From Calamus simplicifolius (taxonomy: Eukaryota; Streptophyta; Magnoliopsida; Arecales; Arecaceae), in contig UESW01005079.1 in the NCBI GenBank assembly GCA_900491605.1, positions 51,034-115,033 on the forward strand: a stretch of DNA of 64,000 bases, read 5' to 3'. Below, one piece after another: positions 32,767 through 45,608 of this stretch. The notes beneath the pieces were generated by a model, which saw nothing but the letters and a program-made list of their open reading frames with translations, made no database searches and was not told the origin of the DNA. The position numbers were made by a program, and so were the translations under genes. How positions within the stretch are numbered: position 1 is the stretch's first letter; each line of letters starts with the position of its first letter.

Positions 32767-35751
32767 ATGTACATATAGGAAAAGTTAATTATTAAGAAAG
32801 GAAAAATAAATATCAAATCTTAATTGATAAGCAGTTAATTTCAAATAGACAACTGAAAATTTTCATAAAATGAATTATTATGTGGCTAATTAGTAATGGC
32901 ATACTTAAAGTCTGAGGGATTTTCAGCCTCTGTGATGATCAAACTAAGAAAAATTAATGATGAGAAAGTTGTGGACTTAAACCTTTCTAGTGAGTAATAT
33001 TTTCCATTTGAATAGGTGAATTGTTAATTGAATGCCTTTATAAAGACATTAGCTTCATGAAACACAGAATTGATTTTTTTTCTTTTTGGCATGTCCCTAG
33101 CTTCACAAGCCTAAAGTTAAACTGTGAAGCTGATTTTTTTTTTTCATGTTCATTTTATAACTCGCCAAGCTTAGAGGCTTTATAATCCTCATCATGTGTG
33201 TTCACTTCTTGTATTAAACTGTTATCAGATCTACTTCGTGATCATGCTTCATATGGTTCCCTGTACAGTATTAAACCATGACTAAACTTGTCTCATCGAT
33301 ATTACCATAAATCTCAGCTTTGGTTTATAAGTCATTTAGTTGTTTTCTATGCTTGTGATGCCTCATTAATATCTGTCTGTATCCTGAAATGCCGTTTCAA
33401 CTAACACCCTGGTTTCCTCATATCCTTGCATTCTTATGCTTTGTTACTAAACTGCCTTCCTCATACTCTGCTTTTTTTAGATTCTTGGTGAATGATTTAA
33501 CTTCAGTTTTAGATTTTTGTTTGCACTCGCTTTAGTGTGGCTTTATGCTTAATGAGGCAGCGTATTCTCTATATATACTCCTACATTTTCTTCCTTACTA
33601 TCAGAAGGTTACTTATTTAGTGCAAAGAAAACAAACATATACATCTCCAATACGACAATCTTGAGCCCAATAGTTGACATGTGATTGATTTGTGTCAAGA
33701 TGAATGCCCCTTTTTATTTATCATTCTCTTATATGAGTATTATTATTATTATTATTATTTGATTTAAAGATATATCTTGATCATCACATTTAACCATCTT
33801 CGACTGAAAAAAAAAAACTGAAGACATGTTCTTGGGTAAAGCAGTATGTCTTGATCAAGGTGATGTTTACAAAGTCTTAAATTAGGCTCTTCTTTAAAAG
33901 ATATTATTAACACGGATGTAATAGCTTAAGCTGAGCCATTTGTCAGCAACTAGTGTTCTGCTTGAAATTTGTCTTAACAAGGGCTTGCTCGATAAGTAAA
34001 TGAGCTGAGCTAGCTAGGCCTGCCTAGATTGCGCTTGGCCGGTTTATCCTTGAAATCCAAATAACAATTAATTATTTAATTGATATATTTACTTTTATGT
34101 TTTCTTGATATATTTACTTTTATGTCTACTATTACTTATAGATTAAATCTACTCTTTTTAAATTTATTTATCAAAGACTAACATAATCAGCATAATGTAG
34201 ACTACATTTTTCTGTAATTTTCAATTATAAGATTAAGATATGGTATTGAAATTAGCTTAAAAGTATATGGAAATCTTAAGAACCTTAGGTTTGACCAAAT
34301 ATCTTGAAAAGCTCTTAAACACTTCAAATTTCACTCGGCTTTAAATTAGATGGCTCCAACTGGGCTTATTTACAGAATGATCCAAGCTGGAGTTGTTAAA
34401 TTGTAAATTCTAGCAAGTCAAAAGACTAGTGGTGGCATTTAATGCTAAAATAGCTGGAAATCTAAGTCAATTCTTGTTCTAGCTTTGTAAAAATATCTAG
34501 AGGAAGTTAAGAGGTGAAACTAGTAGAGCAAATTCTTGAGTTCTTCATTGTTTCATGGATAGAGGGTATCAGTGCCTTGGCTGGAATATCCATTGAAAGC
34601 CTACAACAAAAACTGCCTTGTACCTGCCTTAAAGGTGCTAGGATTGGTTTGATTTATCTTGGCTTGTTTATACTCCTTGTCAAATGACTTGCTTTCCTGG
34701 TTGAAGACATGGAAGGTAGTGGAAGTGGAACTCCTGAGAGCAGATGACATGAAGTACCTTTTTGGGTCTTCAATAATCTAGATATCCATGTTATTTTTTA
34801 ATCATTAACAGGCCTTGGAATGTCATGGCTACCCATATAAGGCTTGTCTATTCAAACATGAATTTTACTAGGAGATGAAGAGTTATATGGTGCATATAAT
34901 AACATAGAGACGGTATGGAACAAAGAATATGGTAAGTTTAAGGATGATTGCCTATCTATTGGTACAAACTGTATTTCTGATGATTAAGGGATCCAAATCG
35001 TTTAAAATGACATGAACTCTAAACGTGAACACTACTAATGGATTTTTAGAATGACTAAAATATTCCTAACACTATGCATTATACAAGTATGGTTGCCTAT
35101 ATAATGCATGGGACACACTCCTAGATGTGTACGGATCAAGTGAAGTTATGGCAACTGACCAATTTAACCCAAAAGCTTAAGCTGATGGAAAAAGGGTGAG
35201 CAACGTATAAAAGGCTTAACGGCCTCTTATCTGTGGCCCTGATCATGCACATGGAGGGATAATTGAGTGAAGTCTAGCCAAAATCAGATCAACAGATAAC
35301 TGGATATAATTAAATAAATAACTAAATAAGTGGGGATCTGAGTTCATGGCTTCCTCGATACCTGAGCTTTGATAGTATTTTAACTGACCAACTTAAACCA
35401 AAATTTTAACCTGATAGGAAAAGGGCCAACAATGTATATCAGACTTAAATTTATCAAATTTTTAATTTTTCTATAATCTAAACCGCTTATTATCTGATCA
35501 TTGTATGTTCATTGCAAATCTTGAAGTGGAAAAATGAAGCTAATGCATATTGCTACCCCAACCCAAGAGATTTTATGATAATCTTACACCAGCATGCTGT
35601 CTCCTGGTTTCATCTGGCTTGGAAATAATCATTTTTGTTCTTTTGGTTTATATTAGGCCAAACTGATGTTCTAAGGTCCTAATTTTTTTCCCCCATGCAT
35701 CTAGCGTGATGTCATTGACCTTTTCTTGTTATTTCTTTCTGTGTCTAACAG
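32767..35751 (+). other. Intron 1, 3' part
   Basis: AT-rich DNA ending in a pyrimidine-rich tract and the acceptor TCTAACAG at 35744-35751. It contains an ATT microsatellite near 33736-33760 and two diverged copies of a short dispersed segment (about 35144-35245 and 35375-35465; cores CTGACCAAYTTAA and GAAAAGGG). No gene was seen. Confidence 0.45.
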
Positions 35752-35769
35752 ATTTTCTAGAGCATTAAA

Positions 35770-36045
35770 ATGATGTCAAGTTCATCTGAGATGTTGGAAA
35801 AGAATAGTGAAAATTCTGAGCAGCATGCACGGGAAGATGGTGAATATGCAAGGCTGGTTTTGCCACATGAAAGGAGAACGTCTGATGTTAATTCTCAACC
35901 ATCGCTTGAGAAATCAGAGTCTCAATCCTTCAACTGGTGGATCAAAATCTTTTCTTGGTGCTTGCTTCTGATACTACTTTCATACATATTTGTGAAATGG
36001 GGAGTCCCATTTGCTTTTGAAAAGGTAGTTCTACTATCAGCCCAT

Positions 36046-36082
<37 letters not shown>

Positions 36083-39000
36083 TTCTGATTTTTCTTGTAC
36101 CCATGAAGAAGGAAGTCAGTAGTTGGTCCTTTAATAACGATTCTTGTATCCAACTTTGACAAGATACATTTGCATGAGTTTTTACCTGATATGAAGCTAA
36201 ACCTTGACAAATTTGAGCTAGAGTGTGGTTGTATAACTCTTTGATCCTGAATACTGTGTATGATAATGGGTGATCTATCTCAGGCAAATGGCCACCCACC
36301 ATTTTGGATGTGATTGGTTGCTCAATAAGATGCAACCGTCCATGGATGCTCCTAGCTTCTAACAGTTGGTGGACCCTGCCAAATGAAAGATCTGATGTGG
36401 CAGAAGAAGATTCTTGTTGAAGAGTGGCAATAGGACAAGAGTTTTGATAAACATTTTGGGTGTTCTTTTGAGAGATGATCATGGAGGTCATTTGACCTCA
36501 TGTGCAGAATCAGCAGACATAACACAGCTGGCAATATCTGTGAAGACTGAATCAAGATGCCTAGAATGAACTCTTTGATTAAAGCTTTCTTATAATGAGA
36601 ACATCTGGTTGTTAAATTGGAATTCGGAGAGCGGATTCGTCAAAAATACTATATGGCTTTTTGTCCATGAGGAATATTTTCATGGCTCAGACCCAGGTAG
36701 CTTAGTTGTCTTTAATATGGACTTGAAACTAGAATGTTCCCACGACTTTTTGAATGGTGGAAGGAAAATGTGGAGACAACCGAACCTAAAATTCATACCA
36801 ATGATAATCGTGAGGAAAAGAAGTCACTAGAACAGTTGATTTGTAGGTATTAGATGGTGTTCTTGCCATGAAGGATAAGAAAGGATGTAGAATTCCAGAG
36901 GACTCAAGAGGGGACATAGTCAGGGTTGGCTCTGATCTCATATTCAAATGTTGACTGCAGTATATATTTTATTGAGAGGTCTGATTTCAAATAATAATAG
37001 AAGAAGAGAATTATATATATATATATATACACCTGCAATACCTTGCTCCTGAGAATTGCAGATTATAGATGGTATACACCATTAAAACACTAGAAGCTAT
37101 GGATGCTCCTGTTCTAGATAATCAAATCATCTGGCTGGTCTCTCCATGTTTAGTAAGTTGTTCAAATTTAAGGGCAGCCTCAGCATGTATTTTAAGCATC
37201 CAATACATATGGATGTAGATATTCTATGTGCAAAACCACTGTCAGGTTTTTTCCTTAGTGCTTATTTCTCTATGAAATACACTGCTTTAAATATGCATTG
37301 GTCTTGACTATGCTTGTGTGCTTGCATTTTGTGAGGGTTTAGAACTTGTAATGTATCTTGTTTTCCTTTGTTAGGGTATCGCTTTCAGCTGGTTATGAGA
37401 TGGTATACTGTAATATGTAAAACAATGTATGCAAATCCTGTGCAATTTTGTGATTGCAGGATGTATTATTGCATGAATATTAAAAGTTCTGTGCGCATAA
37501 GAAATATATCACTGTCTTCTTCTTGTAACGCTTTTAGGTATCCCAATTATACTTGTTCAATCCTCTTATCCAATATGATATTGAAATCTGTCTTTTTCTT
37601 TTATTTAGGAAGCAAAAATAATGTTATCTCATTGTAGTATTATTTTCTGTATCTTACATGTACGGGTTCAATTGTATAATTTTGTAGGTTCTCCTGCCAA
37701 TTATGCAATGGGAAGCAACTGCCTTTGGCCGGCCTGTTCTTGCCTTTGTGCTCATTGCCTCCTTAGCGTTCTTCCCAGTTATTTTGGTCCCTTCTGGACC
37801 CTCCATGTGGCTGGCAGGAATGATTTTTGGATATGGTCTTGGGTTTGTTATAATCATGGTAGGGACTACAATTGGCATGGTATTGCCCTATTTGATTGGC
37901 TTATTTTTCCGTGAACGTATATATGTAAGTTCTCTTAGTTCCATATGCCAACTTTGGTTCTATCAACGATGCTTCTCAATAAACTTCTGATTTTTCTTTG
38001 TTTCTTGTATGCTTAATGCTTTGGATTAATAGTCATGGCTAAAGAGATGGCCTCAGCAGACAGCTGTACTTAGGTTGGCTGGAGAAGGGAGCTGGTTCAA
38101 ACAGTTTCGAGTTGTCGCGCTCTTCAGAATCTCACCATTTCCATACACAATCTTCAATTATGCCGTAGTGGTGACTAATATGAAATTTGGACCTTATCTA
38201 GCTGGTTCAATTGCTGGAATGATTCCAGAAGCTTTTATCTACATCTATAGGTCAGTGAGTTTTGCATAATTGGTAATGTAAGATGCATTTCCAGACAGAG
38301 CATTTGAAAAAAATAAAAAATAAAAACAGTGCAAGATTTATTGAATTTCTTGCCATTTGATCGAAGCTCAAACCAAGCATGCAACTAGGATAACCCTCTC
38401 TCTGAGGAACTGCTGCATTCATGTCTTCCAACCACATTGCCACTGCTAAAGTACCTTGTTTATACTTTTTAGCATATGTCTGACATCTTCTTGCTGAAAC
38501 CTTATCATGGAAGCTTTGATCATGCACCAATGTTTGATCTGCCAGGGTCCCAAGGGATCCTTAGACAGTCAGACAGCTTTATTTTCCAATTATTTCCCCT
38601 AATATTTTATGCCACAAAGCAATCTTTTAAGAAAATAGTAAGTTGTATGATTTGTGTTGAATAAAAACAGTCAGTCTAACGTGCATCATCGGACATGTTT
38701 CCTCACCAAGCCATCCTTGTGTTGGATTTGGATAAATTTTATTTTACCAAGGAGGGTCGTCAACTTGCATTGTCTTGGCAGCTTTATTTTCCGTTTTCTA
38801 AACCTTTTCCTTTTTATGTTTTGGTGCAGTGGACGGTTAATAAGGACTTTGGCAGACATGAAATATGGCAATTATTCCATGACAACAGTGGAGATAGTCT
38901 ACAATATCGTATCCTTTGTCATCGCCATTGTCATAACAGTTGCCTTCACAGTATATGCAAAGCGAGCTCTAGATGATCTCAAAAGGGCTGAAGGCATTGG

Positions 39001-39097
39001 CGGTGCAAATGCTGACCATGATGGTCCTTCGGTGGAGCTTGAAAAGCTTCCACAGGAAAGACCGTGGACAGATTGTTTCTCTGGTAGTAATGTATGA
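35770..39097 (+). CDS. TVP38/TMEM64-type membrane protein (VTT domain), 4 coding exons
   Basis: Coding exons 35770-36024, 37688-37924, 38033-38250 and 38830-39097 (255+237+218+268 = 978 nt, 325 residues) join in frame with GT/AG borders. An in-frame TAG at 35758-35760 supports this start. A polar N-tail (residues 1-50, Ser/Glu-rich) precedes a membrane helix at about 55-80. The VTT/SNARE-associated domain spans about 115-240: PSGPSMWLAGMIFGYGLG, then FRISPFPYTIFNYAVVVTN, GPYLAGSIAGMIPEAFIYIY and SGRLIRTLADM. A last helix (YNIVSFVIAIVITVAFTVYA) precedes a polar tail. Relatives are multi-pass DedA/TMEM41-like proteins of the endomembrane system, some with lipid scramblase activity; its substrate cannot be told here. 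Length is normal for the plant family, with no defects seen. Confidence 0.92.
36025..37687 (+). other. Intron 2 of the VTT gene
   Basis: GTAGTT donor and TTTGTAG acceptor. It contains (CT)n at 36046-36078 and (TA)n at about 37012-37029. No further gene was seen. Confidence 0.85.
36046..36078. repeat. (CT)n microsatellite in intron 2
   Basis: Uninterrupted CT dinucleotide run of about 33 bases, 21 bases downstream of the exon 2 donor. Confidence 0.95.
38251..38829 (+). other. Intron 4 of the VTT gene
   Basis: GTCAGT donor and TGCAG acceptor. It splits a Ser codon (AG/T) between IYIY and GRLIRT. Confidence 0.9.
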
Positions 39098-40831
39098 AAA
39101 TTGACAAGAGTTCACTAAAAAAATTTATAAAAAATAAGGAAAAGAAAGTACTACGTGTTAAAATGGTGGCATGTGATGCCTGATTGAAGCCATATATTTT
39201 CTTACAGAAAAGAAATATATGCTAATGCCTTTGTATGTATGGGAGGAGGTCAGCAGCAATCATTGGTGTTAGGAATGGGATTGAGAACCATCACAGGATT
39301 TTCCACGTTTGTATCATACGACATCCATGTTTGTATATCAGTTTCTGTGAGGAGAAAAATAAGCATGTGCTAATTAGCTTAATGAGGACTTTTTTTCGAT
39401 AAATGAATCCACCTTGCCATAAACTAGGTGGTGACGTCGAGGTTGCATTTCTTCTTGGCTGAAGTTTGGACTTCTAGTTTGAGCCTTATATGGGTAATTT
39501 ACCTGGGGGTTTATTCCTTTCTCTCAAAGACTATTATTTTAGCAGTAAAAGGAACGACCTTAATTGATGATGCTCTGGATTTGGTGTTGTAAAAACCAGT
39601 AATTCTGGGTTTCAGTACAGGTGGGATTTTGAGTTTGTATTTACTGAACCGTTTTATAGCAAATTGCTACAGATATTCAACTTTATGAGGACCATGTGTA
39701 AGTAGAGGCTTTCTTAACAGAACGGTGGACCAGTTATGGCCAAGATATGGCATGCCTTGCCTGGCAAGCAACGTAAACCTGTAGCTCTTGCGTCTTGCCC
39801 ATTTTGTCATCTTCTGGACCCCTTGCCAACGAAGCATGTCTCTTGGAACACTAGTTCCTGTCTGGAATCTACAAGAGAGAGACACCTCACAAACAGACGA
39901 ATCAGTTTACCTTTACAATACCCCCCCCTACTTGGAATTTCATGTGATAGTGAATCTGAGAGCCATTTTTCACTGCTCTTTCGGCTGGTAACACAACGTT
40001 AAATCCTTTTTGTTTGTACATCAATGAAACAAATCAGCAGGAAAACATTAATATTTATATACAGTGAGACTTGCCTTCCCCAGTGGGCGACTTCTGAGAA
40101 GACATTATGAATTCATCACGAAGCACAGCGCAATGACCAGTTTTGCCTAGCATGTCCACCATGCCAGGTGCTTTATTGTTATATTGTAGCGATCCACGGA
40201 GAGGACACAGCATTACAAACCATGGAAGAAAAAACTGGACAACAAGAGCAGTTACATCTCCATGGCATGGAAAACCCATCCCAAAAATGGCACCGCATTC
40301 AGTATCCATTCTGCATCATGCTCAAAACTGGCTTTGTTCATGATACTGCAGATTCTATAAGATTTTTATAAGCATTTGTTGATTCTGCTATGAAACTGTG
40401 AAGTTATCATCACTTCTGATAGGTAACATTCCTGGCTTGGGCTGGTAATGCACTGTCCTACGCTATTGGTTCATTGCTGCTCCTGCAAGGGAAGTTTCTG
40501 GTGAAGCAACTCATACGATATAACTTAGGAAAGGAGTAGGGAAAAGTGCTAGCAAGCAATATATGCTTTCCGAGCAACATGAAATTATCATCAAGCAGTG
40601 CTATGCATATGAATAAACTCTTACGCATATGGCCTGTGATAAACGGCACATGGCGTGCCTTATGGAGGACCATCTTGGCATGAGAAGGGCTGCCTGTGAG
40701 TAGTGGGAATAGAGTTTCTCTTATAATCCAAATCCTTTGCAGAAGGTTCAATAGCAAGGAATTGATCCAAATTGAGCATCAAGATGAGATCCTATAGAAA
40801 GTACATGGAAAGATCTAGGAATATAAAAGGG

Positions 40832-40863
<32 letters not shown>

Positions 40864-40988
40864 GCGTGCACACATGCTGCTTCAATATTCTGATTTCAAC
40901 CTCACAACATCTTTAATTTTGTAAGGAGCAAAATGATCAAAATACTCAGCCTAATTCTTTATCTGGAAAAGGTGAGACTTCAACAAGG

Positions 40989-41019
<31 letters not shown>

Positions 41020-41244
41020 TAAGGCACAAATGATACAACCATATGGAAAAACAATACCAAATTTTGCTACAAGATATAGTGTGTACTAATAATAATAAAA
41101 GAGATCAATGAAGTTTATTTCTAAGACTGTTCATAAGAAAAGCAATCAACTATATTAAATGGTCGGTAGTGTTTAACGTGATTATTTATTTATTAATGCA
41201 TGACATATGGATATCATGATTTACCACTCATTGTCAGTACAAGG
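39098..41244. other. 3'UTR and intergenic DNA after the VTT gene
   Basis: The first few hundred bases are presumably 3'UTR; an AATAAG-like signal near 39357 is possible but not decisive. A (CT)n run lies at 40832-40861 and (AT)n at 40989-41016. Overlapping open frames at 39667-40371 have no recognisable domain. Confidence 0.45.
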
Positions 41245-41535
41245 AACCATGCAAGAGGCCAAGTGTCATCTCCGGAGTTTTTGTAGGAACTGACTACAAG
41301 AAGAGCCCCTTGAAAGAGCATCCACCTCCATGGGAGTTACTCATGGAGAAAAGAGGAAGAAGGGATTGCTATGTGTTTGCCCTTGTGGCTCATTGAAATT
41401 GTATATTTTTGTTGACCCAAGAGTCAGGTCAACATGGATGAATATATTTGGCAATAACTTTGAATAAAGGTTTCCTAACAGGAAATTCTTTAAATTGGCT
41501 AGGTGAGCCTTGGTCAATGTTGGGAGTGGTCAATT
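41245..41535 (+). repeat. Unclassified dispersed repeat, copy 2
   Basis: Diverged copy, on the opposite strand, of 8990-9300 with collinear landmarks across its whole length. Confidence 0.6.
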
Positions 41536-43445
41536 CCTTTGCATTCTTTTCCATGCCTCAGCATTGGGCTTATATTTTTTGCAATATAGAAGTTGCTCAG
41601 CAATAGCATTAGTTACTGAGGTAGTTTGTTTAAAAATGCTTGAGTTGGTGTTCCTTTTCCTCTATTAACTTTCAGTTCAGTAAGTTCTCCTTTGAGATAC
41701 TTCAAATTCTTCAATATTTCACAATGATTAGTCATCCTATAGGAGAATCATCATTGTCATACACATAACTAGGGGTTTCACAGTCGGATTCATCCATTAC
41801 AAGAGTGTAGAAAATACAAAATGTTTGGAAGAACACCAATGAAAAATCATACAGAACACCAAGGAAATTCTGTGGCAGTTCAAAACTTTGGTCTAGAGAA
41901 AAGGACTAACATTACATTCTATGCCCAATAAACATGGCTCAGTGAGCCTTGATACATAACCATATGTATTGTCGTTGTAATTGATTAAAGAGCTTCCCAA
42001 AATGAGTCTGTTTCATATTTTATGCAGCGGAAAGTAGTTAATTCCAGCAATAACTACTTTTGAACAGTAGTTCTGGTGGCTTCTTCCATTAATAACTTCC
42101 ATGATCACTGCTCTTTCAAATGTTCACTCCCTGTTGATAGTTAATTTCTACAAAAACTCTCTTGGTAGATGATAATATCCTCTTACAGTGCTCTTTACAC
42201 AGATGATGTGGCAAATTATGTATCTCTCCTTTAGACACCTAGGTTCAAGGCCCCTCTTTGTTTACCCTTAATGTTCTAAATTCTTCCTTAATGATTAAAT
42301 TATGATTTATAGTTGAATGAATAGTGCCAAATAAGGTTTTCATGCATTACGTTATTCAAGAATCATGAAAAAGGTAGTCCAATATATAAGGCTCTCACTA
42401 TTGTAAGGTCCAAGAAGAATTATATACATGCAGCCTTACCCTCACATGCTTGTTCAAGAATCATGCTATGCTAAAGTAAAGTATTATGACTTTAGTTAAT
42501 CAAACATCCAATGTTTTATTCAGCTATTTAACTTATGGTCTAACATTCCATAAATCAAATAATATTTCTTAAGTTTCTATTTTAATTGGAGTCCTATTCT
42601 AAGTAAGAAGGTATAATCTAGTTTGATAATATACTAAACTAGGCAACCTTAGTTCAATTAGAATTATTTTTAGACTTGCTTCAAGGCCCTTGTTACATGC
42701 CTGTAATAGCAAGAAACTTATTGGATATGGATTGGAGTATTCTAACCTAAGGTATGTTGTGTGGGTTAGTACACCGTACCGGCATACCATGCTGGTACTA
42801 GTATGAGAGACATCAACACTTGATACACTCTCGCACCAAGCATACCAGATATACCAACATTATGTTAAAATTTTATTGGCACTGAGATGGCAAACCATAG
42901 TTAGAGCCACAAGGTTGAGATATTTTACTACAATAATAACGACAACAAAGTCTTAATCCAAACTAGTTAAGGAGGTTGAGACCTTTAATTGATGGAATCA
43001 AAGGTAGAGGACTCTAATATGGGAATAGACACCTTAGTTGGTCTTCATTGGAGAATAAAAAGGGGTACAAAAAGTTAAAAGCAAGAGTCTAAAGGCTGTT
43101 ACAAAACGCATGCCCCCATCAAATAAGTATTAGAACTAAAGTGCATGGGAAGGTAGCAACAAACCTATATATTTTAAAGTTTCCTCCTTGCTCCTCCTCT
43201 TCTTTTCAAGGATGAATTTTTTTCCAGATATAAAAGCATTTTATGTTTTATATTTTCATAACTTTTAGGAAAATTAACATGAACCTTAATACTATAGTAC
43301 TATAATTTGCTAGCCTTTACCATTGCTTGAGCAGTAGATTTGACAAAAGCAGTAAATCTCCATAAGGCTATTCTCCACTTCCTGATCTTTCCGTTTTCCC
43401 CTTCTAGCACTGTCTTATCTCCTTTTCTCATATTCATTCATCATG

Positions 43446-43462
43446 TCCCCCCCCCCCCCCCC
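43446..43462. repeat. Poly-C run
   Basis: Seventeen C residues in a row, followed by a CCGCC-rich tail. Confidence 0.9.
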
Positions 43463-43494
43463 TCCGCCACCCCTTCTTACTGTCCAGCTTGTCA

Positions 43495-43665
43495 ATTGGC
43501 CTATTCCCAAATCCAATCTTGGGATCCTGTATAATTAGACTTCCATCCCTTAATACTCTCCATGAAAGCCCAAACTCAAACCAGACTCTGAATCCTTTTA
43601 ACCATAAGCCTTTGACCAATAAGTTGGATGTGATAACCTAATCACATTTCTATTCTTTGACTTTC
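43495..43665 (+). repeat. Dispersed unclassified repeat, copy 2
   Basis: Collinear, diverged match to 17560-17700 in the same orientation. Confidence 0.5.
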
Positions 43666-43836
43666 TAAGCAATTACATGATCTCCTTTGGATTAACAAAC
43701 TTATACCTAAGATAAACTTCGTAGATTTCAGTTTAATAAACTATTAGAACCATGCTTTGCTCTACTCTAAAGCCCTTACCTTAGAAAATTGCTTCCAATG
43801 GTGGAAGCAAGAGGTTTCTCTTGGGTGGCCAAAGTA

Positions 43837-45608
43837 GTTACTGTTGGGGTATGTACCCATAAACAAATGACATTTATTATTTTGCTGAATAATTTAGAAA
43901 TTTTTCAATATTATACTTGCATGCATGTTTTGATGCTTTATAAATATCAAAAATCCTTGGATTATTTAAATGTGACTTTAAATATTGTATATAAGTGTTA
44001 TATACAGAGGATAATATTTAAAGTAAAATAATCTAAATTTGTCCGTAATTATAAATTAAAGTTGCAATCAGGATCTTTAATTTAAAATTACTAGCGCGGT
44101 TCATTACATTCTGAATGAAATGATCTTATCCGGATTGTTGATAATGAGATTATCGGAATGAAAGCGCTTTATATAATTTGATTGTATAGGACTGGAACAC
44201 GATTAATTATGAATCTCTAATAAATTTCGTTGTTAAAATAGAGCATTCAAAATTAATCAATGATGGTCATATATGAATCGATCTTAATTCTGAGTAACTA
44301 ATAGACTCCTATTTATTGTATTATATTTTTTGATATACTAGGTAATGACATAAACATAGTGTCAAATTCTTGGTATATTGGAAATATAATAACATAAGTA
44401 GCCGAAAATATTAATATACAAGATGAAATCCATTCCTTCGTAAAGAAGTCAGATGGACAGTTCCCATAAGTGTTGATTCGGGACTTGAATAATAAGAGTG
44501 CTCAATTTATGATTAGATCATAAATATATTATTCATTATAGAATCAATGGTACTTATGGATAAAGATGTAATTAAAGAGGTTAACGAAAAATGTCTAGCT
44601 TTAATCATGAACCGTTTATGGAGGATTGATTTATATGTAGTGACTATATCAATGGACGATTCAAATCCTTTTGAATATAATTAATTTTATAATTTTAAGA
44701 GTGCAGTTCCAAATTTTTAGTGGAGTAATTTGGAATTAATAATTTTGATATTTTAATTAAGGTGTTAATTGAATGTTAAAATTATTGGAGCTTAAAATTA
44801 TAATGTCCATAGTTCCTCTGGACGGCTCCATTAAATTATGTGAACTTTATGATATGTTGGGTTGAGTTATTAATTTAGAATTGAGAATTCTAAATTAATT
44901 TTTATAGAAATTAATTGGATTAATTTCTATTTTAAATAATATGATTATTTAAAAATAAATTTAAAATATTTAAATTTAAGAATATACTGTGTGCTAGGGA
45001 ACACATTGTAGCATATTCTACTAGATGAGTCTATGTAAAAATTATTTAGTTATTGAAAATATATATGGGATCGTGAGAGAGCCTTTCTCTCTCCCATGAT
45101 AAATATATCAAAACTAACCAAAATTGGTCATTGGATTGATATACGTTAAAGTAATTCCAAGAGTTGAAAGTTATCATTAATTAATTAAAAAGTTGGCAGT
45201 TATTATTCTCTCAAATATAAGATTCACGAGAGAAAAATAACATAGAAGAACATTGGAAGAAGATGATCAACCACAGAGAGTTTTCTCCTTCAACTTCACT
45301 TTATCTCATGAGTTGAGAATAAAAAGTGAATAAAAACTCAGTTGTATGATCTCAATCCAAATCAAATAGCTACGCCCACTCGTTCGTGTTCATCATAATT
45401 TGGAGAACGTTTGGAAAGATCCGTGGTGATCACTTTCCAAGGTAGTGTTGATGGAGAACGAAAGGTCAATTTCTTAATCTCCTTATTGTTCTTGTTATTA
45501 ATTAATACGGGTATAGATCGCTAACTTAATTTTTCTAAGATATATGATTTGATCCTTATCTCGCTTCCGCAAACATCTCAAAATCGTTTTGAGATAACCA
45601 ACGGTTAC
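43837..45608 (+). mobile_element. Solo LTR (1762 bp) with 5-bp target duplication
   Basis: The LTR body 43842-45603 begins TGTTGGGGTATGTACCC and ends CTTCCGC...ATAACCAACG, the last base having changed from the usual A. GTTAC flanks both sides (43837-43841 and 45604-45608). No internal region, primer site or polypurine tract is present, so this is the product of LTR-LTR recombination. The start and end style suggest a Copia LTR (for example Angela/SIRE-like), in plus orientation. Confidence 0.8.

Larger units (their letters stand above)
41536..43836. other. Intergenic DNA
   Basis: No gene recognised. It holds a poly-C run at 43446-43462 and copy 2 of a dispersed repeat at 43495-43665. Confidence 0.45.

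Noticed and set aside
35770..36159. Reading exon 2 through to a stop as a complete 129-residue protein
   Set aside because: The extension translates intron sequence including a CT microsatellite; a good donor at 36025 joins in frame to exon 3.
39667..40371. Cluster of small open frames downstream of the VTT gene
   Set aside because: Overlapping frames on both strands with no domain; likely fortuitous.
44450..45300. A separate gene within the solo LTR
   Set aside because: No frame of useful length; the whole block is bounded by one 5-bp target duplication.
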